Assembly (NCBI RefSeq): GCF_000143415.4
Contig: NW_003314262.1
Coordinates: 344,610 to 408,609, forward strand
DNA from: Selaginella moellendorffii
Lineage: Eukaryota; Streptophyta; Lycopodiopsida; Selaginellales; Selaginellaceae
Direction of reading: 5' to 3'
DNA length: 64,000 nucleotides
The notes under the pieces are model-generated. The model was not told the DNA's origin. It was given only the letters and a program-made list of their open reading frames with translations, and searched no databases. Numbering within the stretch: the first letter of the stretch is position 1; each line of letters begins with the position of its first letter. Both the position numbers and the translations under genes were made by a program. This document shows positions 22,161 to 32,395 of this stretch, in pieces.

Positions 22161-22184
22161 TCCCACTTTAACGAAATAGAGCTT
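22161..22184 (-). repeat. Element I right TIR
   Basis: Exact inverted copy of 10665-10688, followed by CACT (22185-22188). Confidence 0.8.
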
Positions 22185-23349
22185 CACTAAGTAATTTCTT
22201 TACCTTTGTCTTCTTTGTGCTGTTGATTTTCTTGTCAATTGCAGCTAAATGCTCTGAGAGTTCTTGATCATTTTCAGCTCGATGCGACTGTGCATATGCA
22301 TCTTGCTTAACCTTCACCAATGGTTGAAGACAACACAAACATTCTATGATAAGAAGTATACTTAAAAGAACATACCTTACTCCACACAGCTGTCATAAAA
22401 GCCACTGGATTTTTGTACCATCTATTGGCATCCTGACGACCTCGTTGATGCCAAATAAGTGATGCTAAATCATCACCATAGTGGCTGCGGACTGCATCCT
22501 CGTCGAGATTGGCAAGAAACCGAATCTGCTCGATATCATATACTAGGCTTTGTTTCTGCACTACAAATTGTCCCAGTCTGCAAAACACAAATTGTTAAAA
22601 GTGATTGAAGAGGGAGAGGTACTTACACATTAATTTTGTGGCAAGCTATCACAAGCCTTGCCACATCTAGAGATCCTCTCGCGTGTACATGTCCAACCGG
22701 AACATTGATGTGATAGACAGGATCGTCTCGGAAGCATTCTCGGATGCACTTCATCCACGCGCACCAGCGATGATTTCCGTCAATAATGTAGAACATTTTC
22801 CCCACAAATTGTTGAGTCTCAGGATGGCTCATAAGCTTGATGTCAAATTCGCGGAACTCCATTTTCCAAATGTCATCCCAATCCCTCTCGATTTCCGGTG
22901 ACACCGAGAGGGTATTTGTCGTTCCTGGCTTGAAAACCGAAACAAGGAACATACCTATGTTTGTCCCAAGGCCATTCTGTTTGTACAGACTATAGATGTC
23001 CATGTTGATGAAGTGCGGTGAAGCAGACAGAACGATGCTTGTCTGAGTGAATCAACATAGTGGGATTTCTCGGATCATGTGCCCCGAGCCTTCCCACTTG
23101 AGAGACTCCAGAGTTGTGTGAATGGCCTTCTCTTTAGTTCTCAAAACTATCTCTTGGAAGCGCTTGTCGACAATGTGTTCAGGTAGCTCCACTTCTCTTT
23201 TAGCTTTAGCTACACCTCCAGTAGCACCATTATCAGATCTAGCCCCCGACTCGGGCTCAACACCGCTATCAAGCGCACTTGGGCACTGCTCCGTTTTTAC
23301 CATATTTTGTGAATATGTTAAGAGTAGTGGCATTTGTGGTTATGGCAGC

Positions 23350-23600
23350 AATGGTAGTGATGACAATGGTTGCGCTGGTGGTGGTGATGATGGTGGCGGT
23401 GGTGGTGGTAATGGTGGTGATGACGGTGGTGGTGGTAATGGTGGTGATGACGGTGGTGGTGGTAATGGTGGTGATGACGGTGGTGGTGGTAATGGTGGTG
23501 ATGACGGTGGTGGTAATGGTGGTGATGAAGGTAAAGGTGGCGATGGTGGTAATGGTGGTGGCGGTGGTGGCGGTGGTAATGGTGGTGGTGGGCATTGATG
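23350..23600. repeat. Coding-strand minisatellite (GGTGGTGATGACGGT units)
   Basis: Units of about 27 nt, GGTGGTGATGACGGTGGTGG plus TGGTAAT, repeated about four times and flanked by degenerate GGT triplets. It reads as poly-Pro/Ser or Ile-Thr-Thr on the minus strand. Not spacer-interrupted, so not a CRISPR array. Confidence 0.8.
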
Positions 23601-23921
23601 GCGGTGGTGGGGGTGCATGTGGACTAGAGCTATGTGGTTGGGAAGATGGTAGAATTGTCGCTGTGGAAATCTCAATCTGAAGGTCAATTTGATTGTCGTC
23701 TTGGATCTCATCTTCCTTATGTCTTCTCTTTGATCCAACATCCCTCTCCTTTTGTAGTTGCTTCCGTTTCTGAAAATAAAAAAAACTCATTATAAATTAT
23801 AAATGCATAAGAAGAGGGGAATAGGGCGTGGGCTCGGTGCACTCGCCTTTTCGCCAGCAAACCGGGCCGGCCCGCGCCAAGACTGCCCGCGAGCCGGCCT
23901 TGGCGCTTGGAGGTGGGCCGG

Positions 23922-24130
23922 NNNNNNNNNNNNNNNNNNNNNNNNNNNNNNNNNNNNNNNNNNNNNNNNNNNNNNNNNNNNNNNNNNNNNNNNNNNNNNN
24001 NNNNNNNNNNNNNNNNNNNNNNNNNNNNNNNNNNNNNNNNNNNNNNNNNNNNNNNNNNNNNNNNNNNNNNNNNNNNNNNNNNNNNNNNNNNNNNNNNNNN
24101 NNNNNNNNNNNNNNNNNNNNNNNNNNNNNN
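23922..24130. other. Assembly gap (209 N)
   Basis: Unknown bases within intron 1 of the ParB-methyltransferase gene, flanked on both sides by GC-rich repeats that probably caused the gap. Confidence 0.95.
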
Positions 24131-24360
24131 GCGGTATGGCAGCGGCGGTGCTGGGGAGTGGCGGCACGGCAGCGGCGGCATGGCAGTGGCGGTGCTGGGC
24201 AGGCAGCACTGCGCTAAGCGTGGCATGGCAGAGGGCGGCGCTCGGCAGCCCTGGGCAGTGGCGGTGCTGAGCATGGCGTGGTGTGCGCGCAGTAGTGCTG
24301 GGCGTGGTGGCGCTGGGCATGGTGTGGGCGCCGCGGCGGCGCTGGGCGAGGAGGAGAGGG
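24131..24360. repeat. GC-rich GGCGGTGCTGGG / GGCAGCGGC repeat
   Basis: Irregular repeats of GGCAGCGGCGGTGCTGGG type in otherwise AT-rich surroundings. They produce long artefactual Ala/Pro frames on both strands. Position inside an intron suggests no coding role. Confidence 0.7.
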
Positions 24361-24410
24361 AGTGGAGGAGAGGGACTGGAGGAGGAGAAAAAACTTACTC
24401 TTGGCGGCAT

Positions 24411-25215
24411 TCTGTTCCCGCAGTCGCTCCCAATCTCCCGCGATACTTTCTGTAAAACCCTAACGCCGGCAGCTGCCCTAACCCTAACCTAGCTTTCATC
24501 ACAGCCGTTCATCATGGATGCAGTAAATCTTCATTGTACAATAAATAATAAATCTAGCACTGTACAATTTCTATTCCACCCTAGATTTGATCACGTGACA
24601 AAGTCCTTTTGAATTGTAATTTAATAATGGAGGTGTGCTCTAATATGACTATGTCATAATGTGAAATAATGTCACAGACGCATGTGTTGAATTGATCACA
24701 GTACGAAATTGTTAAAAAATATAAGATTATTAAATCGTAGGGTGTTATTTCCAAAGCAATATATATAGATAATTTACTATAGGTGATAGATGGTAGTACA
24801 AAGATGGAATATATTTAAATGAGTTCAGAAGAATGTGATGATTTCTAGCTTTAATGAAGTACTGAAAATATGTACAATATTTAATTTATTTGGCAACGAT
24901 TGGTTGATGGTAGATCCTAGAATAAAATCATTCCTATCTTCATATTATGGCACATGCTTGACGTGATATTTCTTTCCATTCTACCAAAAGTTAGTGCATA
25001 TAATAAATTTGAGTATGTTTTTGAATTCAATGTATATAGACTTTTAATATTGTACAACATAGTCCTATATACTTCATACAGAATTTATTATAACAACATT
25101 ATTCGATGTTAGATCCTAGAATAAAATCGCCCTATCTTTTCACATAATGGCATAGCACATATGAGGTGACATTTCGTTATAAAAGTTCAGAGTTCCAAAA
25201 CCTAAAGGCAACAAA
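24411..25215. promoter_or_regulatory. Divergent promoter region of element O with a duplicated segment
   Basis: AT-rich spacer between the minus-strand ParB-methyltransferase gene and the plus-strand MULE gene. A segment beginning TAGATCCTAGAATAAAATC occurs at about 24911 and again at about 25111, each followed by a CCTATCTT block, so a roughly 200-bp unit is repeated. TTAGGGTTAGGG-like sequence (minus strand) lies near 24475. No ORF of note. Confidence 0.45.
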
Positions 25216-28200
25216 ATGGAAGGCTTCCTTTTGCATTACCAAGATCACCCACCGCTTTCTATCTCCCAGAGTCTTATTTCAGAAAGTTTTCTTTGCCGAC
25301 GTTTCGATCTTTCTCTCGGTTCTATTTCATTGGAAGCTGTGATTCATAACAACATTGGTGTAGTTGAATGATCGGAGTTTCTTCTTTCGGGTGTAGGTGA
25401 AGGTGGACAACATTGGGATTTGCAACATTCCAAGTCGAAAGAGATTCGAGTTTTTGGATCTCCAATCAAAGTGGGAGGCTGTGATCCTGCTAAAGTGAAT
25501 GTGAAGTAAGAGTCGCTCGTCATCATTTCTTCCTCTTCTAATTCTAGTGGAGATGTTAGTCCAGTGCGAGCCAAGAATTTCCAAACTCCAACTTCACTAA
25601 TATTCCAAGCTGTTTGCAAAGCTTTCCAGTTTTCCCGCCTCTCTATCAATGTTCGTTCCTTTCTGCATAGGCCTGTTAGCGAGCTCCCATCTACATACAA
25701 TGGCAATATCTTCTTTGAACTACCACCTCTTGTCAGCTCAAAACGAAAGGGGATGGAGACGAAGCAGGATGTCCACAACTGGTGCAAGATCAAGACCACA
25801 CATTTCCAGCATTTTGAAGGCACAGTGTCCATAGTTCATTGTGGTGGGTATTTGGATTGTGTGAATAAAGCATGCAATCAAGAGCGCGGTAAAAACTCCA
25901 TATTTTTTGAAGGATCTGCAACCAATCCTCCCCTCTGTGACACCATTGGTGTTGGATTCAAGTGTTGGTTTTGCAAGAATGCTCCATTGTGTCGTGCCAT
26001 CTGCGGGGCCAAGATGTACTATTTTCTTCCACGGGATGGAGAGGTTGGTAGAGCTGCAGTACATATTGGCACGCACACACATCTAATGCAGGAAGGGATA
26101 CAAAGGAGTTCAGTCAACCATTTCAAAGATGCAGTGCAGATAGAGACTATGAGAAACTCATTTGCAACTCCGAAGCATGTTTAGAAGACAGTGCTCAAGG
26201 ATTTTATCACAAATACTTTACTTGATCTGGACTACATGAATACTCAACTGGATGAGGCTAGCTTGTGGGAGTTACTACAACATGTGCAACCTGCAACTAG
26301 CCTCAGGAGGTATGAAAATATTATTACATACTTTTCAATAATATCTCTCTTACATTTTGTTTTATTTAGGATAAAGTCTTGGATGTGTGAATCTCGAGAG
26401 GGGAAACTCCAATCAAAAATTGACTCAATCCTTGAACTAAAACGGACTTGTCCCTATGAGTTTATCCATGGGAGTTTATTTCCAGATCAAGTCGTTAGTG
26501 AGCAAGAGCGCCCCTTCGTTTTCAAAATGTCTACCATGGGCCCTGCCTCTGGTGTGGATCTTGTTTCCCAAATGGATATGTCTGGGTCGAGTGACCTTGC
26601 TAATGCATGGGTACATTTTGACCATATGGAGCGGGTGGTAGGTTGGACAACCATGGGAGCTCATGTGTATGATCTGAGGTAGTTTTTTTTCTCATTATCT
26701 TAAAATGGTTTTAAACATTACACTTTTCACAGGCTACGTTGTAACTTGACAATTGCAATGGCAGAGTTTAAAGTACAAGACCAGATGGCTCAAGAAATAT
26801 TTTGGAAGTCCCTCTCCGACATTGTATTGAAGCGGACTGGTAAGCCTGCCAACTTTCGCGGTTTCATGGCAGATGGGGCTAGGGCTAATTGGAATGGTGT
26901 CTGGGCAGTCTTTGGGAATGGTCTACCCCTAGAAGGTTGTGACAGGACTTGTGAGTTCCATTGGGCTCAAAGCCTAAACCAACATTGCCACCTTATCAAG
27001 CCAGATTTCCAATTAGCATTTAAGGAGTTGTGCAAACAATGGCAGGCTGCACCTTCTGAAGAAGAGCATGAGGCAAAAGCAAACGAGATCCGAATGTTGT
27101 GGCGTGAAGATGGCCATACTGACGTAAGTTGTCTACCACAACTTGAGTCGTGGTTGGGGTGGTGGGAAGTTAGAATGTTCCAATGGGGACATCACTCTTT
27201 TCAAGTTGGTTTTTCTTTTTTTCCCTCTCTTTTTATTGCTTTTTAATATCATCTTTTTATAAGGATCAACCACTTGAGGATCTTGCATACACCCCAATTG
27301 TGAATCTCTCAGAGAGTAAACATTGGAGCTAGCATTCCTCTGAGGCAGGGAAAGGGAAGATGAGTCTATATGAAGCATGTCTATCAGATTTGATATGCGC
27401 TGTAGAGTAGTCTTCAAAAGCCTTGGTATTTGAGGAAGGAAGATACATGGGAACAGGACCTTCGGTTGAGATGTTACATGATCAGATGAAGAAGAAAGTG
27501 ACACCACCAGCACAAACAATGGCAACTGCAGTGGAGGAAGTGGTCCGCAGCACATCTATGGAGTACACTCCTCAGGCTTTTATTGGTGATATGAATACTG
27601 TCTGCTCAAAGCATCGATTTTCCTTTGCTGGTGAAGATGTTAGCACGGATCTTGGAGCAAAAAGCTCTCACAAGCCTGATATTGAGTATCATTTTGCTCC
27701 AAGACATCACCTTAGAACCAAACCACCTCAAGTGGCTGATGAAGAAAGTGCATCACAGCAGGTTGAAATTGCTTATCGTAGTGTGGAGCCGAAGCAATGG
27801 GCAATCCGTCAAGTGCCAGCAAAATCAAATGTAAGGTGTGTGGGGATGCTTCCAAGGGGCAAGTGTTGGGCTTGGATCCGTGGTGATAAGTCTGCTTCTA
27901 TTCCAGCCCCATGTTTCCATGGGGAACGAAAGCAAGCAGGATTTTCAAGATGGTGCTGGTTATATTGCTGCAACTCTAATGTCAACCATACAAAGCAGCT
28001 TGAAGACACTATAGTGACTAAACCTGATGCAGTACCTAAAGAATGGCTGGTTGCTAATGGGGTTGCACTCACCTCGGATGAGATTGAAAACCTTGAGAAA
28101 TCTGGTTTCAATCTTGAGAGGAGAGTTGGAGATACGAGTGACAGAACCAAGACTATTCCTACAGAGATGCACAGGAGGCCAGCACGAAAAGGTAAGGCAG

Positions 28201-28463
28201 TTAAATTTATTGGTATCGTCTCCAAGCAGAAGCAAGGTAAAATAAACTTGGCTCAAACACTTGAGTGTGAGATTCTCTCCACAAAGTACATCACTGCGCT
28301 CGCAAAGGAGTACACAGTCAAAACAGAAGGTGGAGAGTACACAATTGCCATTCAAGACTTTCCTTCTTGCACATGTCCAGACTTTACGAAGCGCGAGGAA
28401 CATGGGAAGGCATATGCTCCTTGCAAGCATATGTACTACATCTTCATCAACATCTTGCACTAG
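25216..28463 (+). pseudogene. MULE-type transposase with SWIM zinc finger (element O)
   Basis: From ATG 25216 (MEGFLLHYQDH). Exons 25216-26309, 26370-26678, 26733-27204 and 27264-28463 join in frame through GT-AG introns. An N-terminal C2HC/FLYWCH-like finger ends in THTHL (about 26070). The catalytic region shows MGAHVYDLR, NFRGFMADGARANWNGVWAV and CEFHWAQSLNQH, matching the MULE D-D pattern and C/W-H motif. The C-terminus has a SWIM finger, CTCPDF...PCKHMYYIF (28370-28445). Stops at 25369 (TGA), 25507 (TAA), 26182, 27330 and 27408 (TAG) all read as single C-to-T changes of Arg or Gln codons. It lies next to the right terminus of element O and is its likely former transposase. A decayed host-domesticated gene is the alternative. 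Confidence 0.65.
26310..26369 (+). other. Intron of the MULE gene
   Basis: AG|GTATGA ... TTTATTTAG|GA, 60 nt, AT-rich, typical plant intron. A second lies at 26679-26732 and a third at 27205-27263. Confidence 0.6.
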
Positions 28464-28599
28464 GATCCTAAAGTGGATATTCATATACACCAAGCAAGCC
28501 TTACTATTGCCGAGTTGCAAAAAACTTTTGGAGCTAATTAGATTTTCCAGCACTATCGATGTTTATTCTTTATCAATAATATAAACTAATTATACCTTA

Positions 28600-29125
28600 T
28601 ATAATTAATAATTTTTTATTATTATTTCACTTTTCATTTCATATACTTGTGAGGTTCTTTTCACAATACTACCCATAGTATTTGTGAGTCTCCATTTTTG
28701 TCTTTACCTTCTCAAAAAATATTTCGTGATAGTCTTTCGGGTGTATGATGTTACAATGTATTGTGAGAGCATATATACCATCACAGTTGTTTTTTTTTCC
28801 TTTCAAATGGTTATATGGCCTTATATAGAATCTTAATTCAAATTTAATAATTTAAAAATTCTGATGAACCTGACATTTACTAGCTAAAAAGCACAGAGTA
28901 CAAATTTAAAGAAGTGACAAGAATACTCTTTTTGCAAATATTTTATTTTATATTTTAACAAACATCTCTATTATTGCATGTAGTAAATATTTAAATTATT
29001 AGAACAAGAAGTGTCCTTTAGAACATTTTTATCTATATAATATATAGAGAGTTATGAAATTATTAAATTTGCCATAACTTTAAAATTTTAAAGTTTATAA
29101 TGTTTGTACTAAATTACAATTGAAA
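28600..29125. repeat. Element O right subterminal region
   Basis: Non-coding AT-rich sequence whose reverse complement matches 63600-63950 in order: the AAATGGTTA(T/C)ATGGCCTT block, ATTCAAATTTAAT, and the AGTACAAATTT...AAGTGACAAGA block. This defines the subterminal sequence of the transposon family. Confidence 0.65.
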
Positions 29126-29185
29126 ATTGAGCTCAACTCGTGAGCTCAACTCTTCAGCTCGTGAGCTCAAGTATGGTCCACACTC
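29126..29185 (-). repeat. Element O right terminal inverted repeat
   Basis: 27 bp inverted match to 5885-5911, then a second GAGCTCGTGAGCTC-type unit (29157-29170) and TGGTCCACACTC at the edge. Confidence 0.6.
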
Positions 29186-29454
29186 CTTCTAGACAGATTT
29201 TTAAGAGGAGTACTATATCGAAGTGGTTCTCAACTGGAAAGAGGACATGTTCGACAACTAAAGTGGAGCTCGACTTGTTGGAAGTGAAGCTGAAGTTTGG
29301 TGGAGAGTCTTGCAAAGAGACTTTGAGGTTGCAATCTAGCATCAAGTTGATACAATGGATCCCAAATACAACTATGTGGCATATGGACAATATATTGTAC
29401 AAACAAAAAATGAAAGCACATTATGGAATAGAAAATGAAAGTGCATAGTACTTT

Positions 29455-30640
29455 AATCAGCCTTGAATGCAATAACCCTTGGCGAGCTTTGATCGACACT
29501 AGTGAAGAATACAAAGTGGCTTGTTGGTGGCTTCTTTTTCTCTAAAAGTTTGATTGCACCAAACATTCGAGCAGAAGTGAACATTTAATGAACATCCTTA
29601 GAAACTGGCTAGGAGTGAGACCATATGCCTAGTTTATATAAGTGTCCTCCATGCAAACATCTTGGGGGTGGCAGTTTGGAAAAATGTTCATTTGTTCTTG
29701 CAATGGTGGCACCAACTAATATCTCATGTTTGTTTTTCGATTCTAAGCTTTTTGCAAACATGGTAATTGCAACAAATAGAAATTGCTCAAGGGTTTTCAA
29801 GGATGAAGTGGCCATGCACCTATTAACAAAACATGCATTATGAGCCACTAAAAATGATTATGAAAGACATACCTTGAAGTTCTTTCCATATATAAATAAG
29901 ACAAAATGTAATTGCTTCTGTATATGGTCCCAAGGCATATTGTTAGGAATTTCTAAGACAATAGTGGAGGGTGTAATGTTGAACACATTTTTATCCTTAG
30001 TTAGAGACTATAGAAAATATGATTTAGCATCTCCCCTAGCAAACCATGGCCATTTGAGCTCATGATAGACATCCATATTGACTTGCTTTTGAAGTTCATA
30101 AAAAAAATTTAGTCAGTATTATAAATACCTTATAGGTGTTTTCAGCTTCAGATCATCAGCAATGAACATGATGTTTGTAGTGTTAGGCATTTGATCCACA
30201 CCAATGATTGCCACAACAACTGTTACAAAAGTATAAGTAGAAGCATCATTTGCAAACTAACTCAGTGGAACAATATCTGATGGCCTGACAAAGTCAAAGC
30301 ACCAAAGGAGCCTTCTTTGGCCATGCTCCAACATGTGTGGCCATAGAAATATTGGCTGAGAGATGATAAAGCTGTAAATGATATTTCAGATTCTTAGCTC
30401 TAACCTTGTAGTGTTGAATACATAGGCAATTAAATAGCTTGAAAGGTGGTTATATTTATCAACATCGTTGGCTACCATTGAAGTTGTCACAAGGTGTATG
30501 CTATAGCTGTCAGTGAAATCAATATTAAGGAACCTTGATGTTGATGGCATACTTGTTGAGTGGACTTCATGTTGGAAATCATAATTACCATATTGAGAAT
30601 ATACATATGTAAGAAGTCGCTCACCACCCGAATGAAATAC
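29455..30640 (-). pseudogene. Coding-like fragments, unidentified
   Basis: Interrupted minus-strand frames with protein-like composition: FVRPSDIVPLS and TFVTVVVAIIGVDQMPNTTN (30170-30310), KTLEQFLFVAITMFAKSLES and PPPRCLHGGHLYKLG (29640-29810), KLLEKKKPPTSHFVFFTSVD (29490-29560). Stops and splices break them up. I cannot name the gene; a decayed host or element-captured gene is possible. Confidence 0.3.
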
Positions 30641-30891
30641 TTATGAAATAATTGCTAAGTATTTTGTTTGTATATATTTATAAACTATGATTTACAAAAC
30701 CATAACTATAAAAAAAAATTAAACTTGTAGTAATATTCAATAAATTGATAAAAGACATTATAAATATATAAGTATTTTAATTGATTAAAAAACCTAGTTT
30801 TATTAAAATTATCCACTTTACAACTGTTTGTAAAAGCATTTGAATTTATAATAAATCCTTTCTTAACAAATCAATTTTTCCTTTGGTATAA

Positions 30892-31827
30892 TTATTGACA
30901 ATTATTATTAAAAGAATTTAATGCCCACCAAACTTTATTTGGATATTTTGCTTCATAAGATACTAAATTACAATCATTTTGTAAAGTAAGAGATGTTAAT
31001 TTTAAACAATTTGAACAATATTTCTTATTAGACCATACTATTTTTCTATATTTATTATATAAAACAATATGACCATTTGTTTTAACTTTCATTACACATA
31101 AATCATAATATTCATCAATATTTTCTGATCTCCATATTAATATAGTTCTAGAATATAGAGCAATTTTGCAATTACTCTCAACTAATAATATATTTTTTTG
31201 ATTTGGAGAAATTATAAATTGACCTGTATAAAGGCTATCATGTTTTGATCCAGCATTTAAAGTTGTTAATGTAATATCACAATTCTCATTAAAATTATAA
31301 TGAATATTTAGTTTATGAAATAAAGATTGGCCATAGTATTTTCTTTGTTGTGACTTAAACCCAGGTAACCAAGATAAAACACTATAACCAATTTGATATT
31401 TTCTTGATGTAAAAGTGCATTCATCAGAACATGCTTGAAGCATATCATGTCTGAATGAATCAAATAAATATTCAAATCCATATCTTAATGTTCTAGGTTG
31501 AACTTTAGCTTTTGATGTTTGTCCTGTTGAACATGTAGGAGGATTACCATCCATACGCTTAAATTGTACAATTATTATTGCTCTACCAATATCAACTTCT
31601 ATTATATTTTCATAATTTGCATTATATCCTTCATGATATTTTGATAAATTTATACTAGTTATAAGCTCTTCAAATCCATTACTAATAATCATTCCTATTT
31701 CATGTTGGTTTAATGTATTATTTATTCCCCATTCACTTTTTGAATTTTTTGGTGAATGCATTATATGCATATAAATCTTTAAGAAATTTAGAAGTATAAA
31801 TAGATTAAATAAAATAATTTTATGCAT
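30892..31827 (-). CDS. Secreted bulb-type (GNA-like) lectin-domain protein
   Basis: Intact 311-residue frame from ATG 31827. Residues 1-21 are hydrophobic (ILFNLFILLNFL), a likely signal peptide. The middle (about 30-190) is an unrecognised domain with scattered Cys (CSTG, ACSDECTF) and WLPGFKSQQRKYYGQ. The C-terminal 110 residues have the three-fold beta-prism pattern: FIISPNQKNILLVESNCKIA, KTNGHIVLYNKYRKIVWSN and LTLQNDCNLVSYEAKYPNKV. QNDCNLVSY resembles the mannose-binding QxDxNxVxY motif, with Cys for the second Asn-side residue and Ser for x; the other two sites are degenerate. Codon use is very AT-rich, unlike the neighbouring elements, so it may be a host gene. Role is probably extracellular carbohydrate binding; affinity is uncertain. 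Confidence 0.6.
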   Translation of the reverse strand: MHKIILFNLFILLNFLKIYMHIMHSPKNSKSEWGINNTLNQHEIGMIISNGFEELITSINLSKYHEGYNANYENIIEVDIGRAIIIVQFKRMDGNPPTCSTGQTSKAKVQPRTLRYGFEYLFDSFRHDMLQACSDECTFTSRKYQIGYSVLSWLPGFKSQQRKYYGQSLFHKLNIHYNFNENCDITLTTLNAGSKHDSLYTGQFIISPNQKNILLVESNCKIALYSRTILIWRSENIDEYYDLCVMKVKTNGHIVLYNKYRKIVWSNKKYCSNCLKLTSLTLQNDCNLVSYEAKYPNKVWWALNSFNNNCQ

Positions 31828-32207
31828 AATTTCCTATGATATTAAAAACTAGTAGATCCTGGATTAGGATCTTTTAAAGTGTCATTTAATAAAACTTATA
31901 ATATTATTTTTATATTTGCTATTGACAAATGTCAATTTATCACCTCTAAAATATTAATATCTAATTTACCACTATTCTTAGAGTTTATTTAAATTAAAAC
32001 TTATACTGTTGTTATGTTTATATAGTTAAATAATTGTTCTAACTTCTAAATGTGGCAATCCAAATTACCTCTTTCAAAAAATTAAAAGAAGAATTTTTTC
32101 TTGTATATTTTACTTCTTAATACATATGAATATATAGGTTTTTTAAAAAAAATTTAAATTTTAATTAAAACATTATTTAATAAATTAAATAGTTATTTTA
32201 TTTGTTT
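31828..32207. other. AT-rich intergenic sequence
   Basis: Upstream of the lectin gene. It has many A/T runs and no motif that I can single out beyond general TATA-like sequence. Confidence 0.4.
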
Positions 32208-32395
32208 TGATATGTATATATATATGTATGTATATATGTATGTATATATATATATATATACATATATATACATACATACATATATATATATACATATAAA
32301 AACAAATAATTATAAAAATAAATACATATATATATGTATTTATATATATATATATATGTATGTATGTATGTATGTGTATATATATATATATACAT
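32208..32395. repeat. TA/GTAT microsatellite
   Basis: Long TATATGTATG / TATACATACA repeats, interrupted once at about 32298-32325. It gives artefactual Tyr/Ile/Met frames on both strands. Confidence 0.9.

Larger units (their letters stand above)
10665..22184. mobile_element. Element I: 11.5-kb TIR transposon nested in element O
   Basis: The ends are a perfect 24-bp inverted repeat (10665-10688 and 22161-22184, starting AAGCTCTATTTCGTT) flanked by CACT on both sides. It interrupts an exon of the minus-strand ParB-methyltransferase gene of element O. The contents are a small Ser/Thr-rich protein (minus), a DDE-like transposase (minus) and a ParB-like/methyltransferase-like gene (plus), the latter two divergent around a 2.8-kb spacer, plus about 21 copies of a 24-bp palindrome. 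I cannot place it in a named superfamily: the TIR is not CACTA-like, and the transposase resembles the family catalogued as DUF7869. Point stops and one frameshift show that this copy is ageing although its TIRs are still identical. Confidence 0.75.
22189..24410 (-). pseudogene. ParB-methyltransferase gene of element O, 5' part (ParB-like domain)
   Basis: It starts at ATG 24410 with a four-codon exon (MPPR|GTAAGT), then a 629-nt intron holding GC-rich repeats and the N gap, and exon 2 from 23769 (KRKQLQKERDVGSKRRHKED, a nuclear localisation signal). A Pro- or Thr-coding minisatellite follows, then the ParB-like domain: MIREIPLC, PHFINMDIYSLYKQNG and FYIIDGNHRWCAWMKCI (about 22755-22800), which keeps the G-x-HR motif. 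Clean introns follow (donor after GCCACAAAATTAATGT near 22617; donor AAG|GTATGT near 22378), then IEQIRFLANLDED and the exon hit by element I. Stops at about 23340 (TAA) and 23052 (TGA) and a frame change across the minisatellite mark decay. It is transcribed divergently from the MULE gene. Confidence 0.55.
5868..29185. mobile_element. Element O: about 23.3-kb DNA transposon carrying ParB-methyltransferase cargo
   Basis: A 27-bp perfect inverted repeat (5885-5911 against 29126-29152, containing GAGCTCACGAGTTGAGCTC) bounds the block. Just outside it, TGGTCCA on the left mirrors TGGACCA on the right, and the flanks CTTCTGGA (5860-5867) and CTTCTAGA (29186-29193) form a 7/8 candidate target duplication. 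An alternative reading takes ATGGTCCA (5872-5879 and 29173-29180) as the duplication. A third copy of the same terminus with its subterminal region lies at 63535-64000 in inverted orientation. Inside are a small Ser/Thr-rich protein, two CxxC proteins, a ParB-like/methyltransferase gene and a SWIM MULE transposase, with element I nested within. The MULE is the natural candidate mobiliser. Coordinates of the ends are uncertain by about 12 bp. Confidence 0.55.

Noticed and set aside
23350-23600. Regular repeats resembling a CRISPR array
   Set aside because: Units are contiguous GGT-rich tandem copies with no unique spacers, in a eukaryotic gene.
8603-24410. ParB plus methyltransferase as phage or bacterial contamination
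   Set aside because: The gene has GT-AG introns, a eukaryotic-style nuclear localisation exon, and is embedded in plant-type transposons.
23790-24455. Long Ala/Pro ORFs spanning the N gap
   Set aside because: GC-rich repeat plus unknown bases; splice sites place this in an intron.
19932-27410. TAG reassigned to Gln, given many in-frame TAG codons
   Set aside because: TAA and TGA breaks and frameshifts occur in the same genes, TAG also ends the small protein at 11325, and C-to-T decay explains the pattern.
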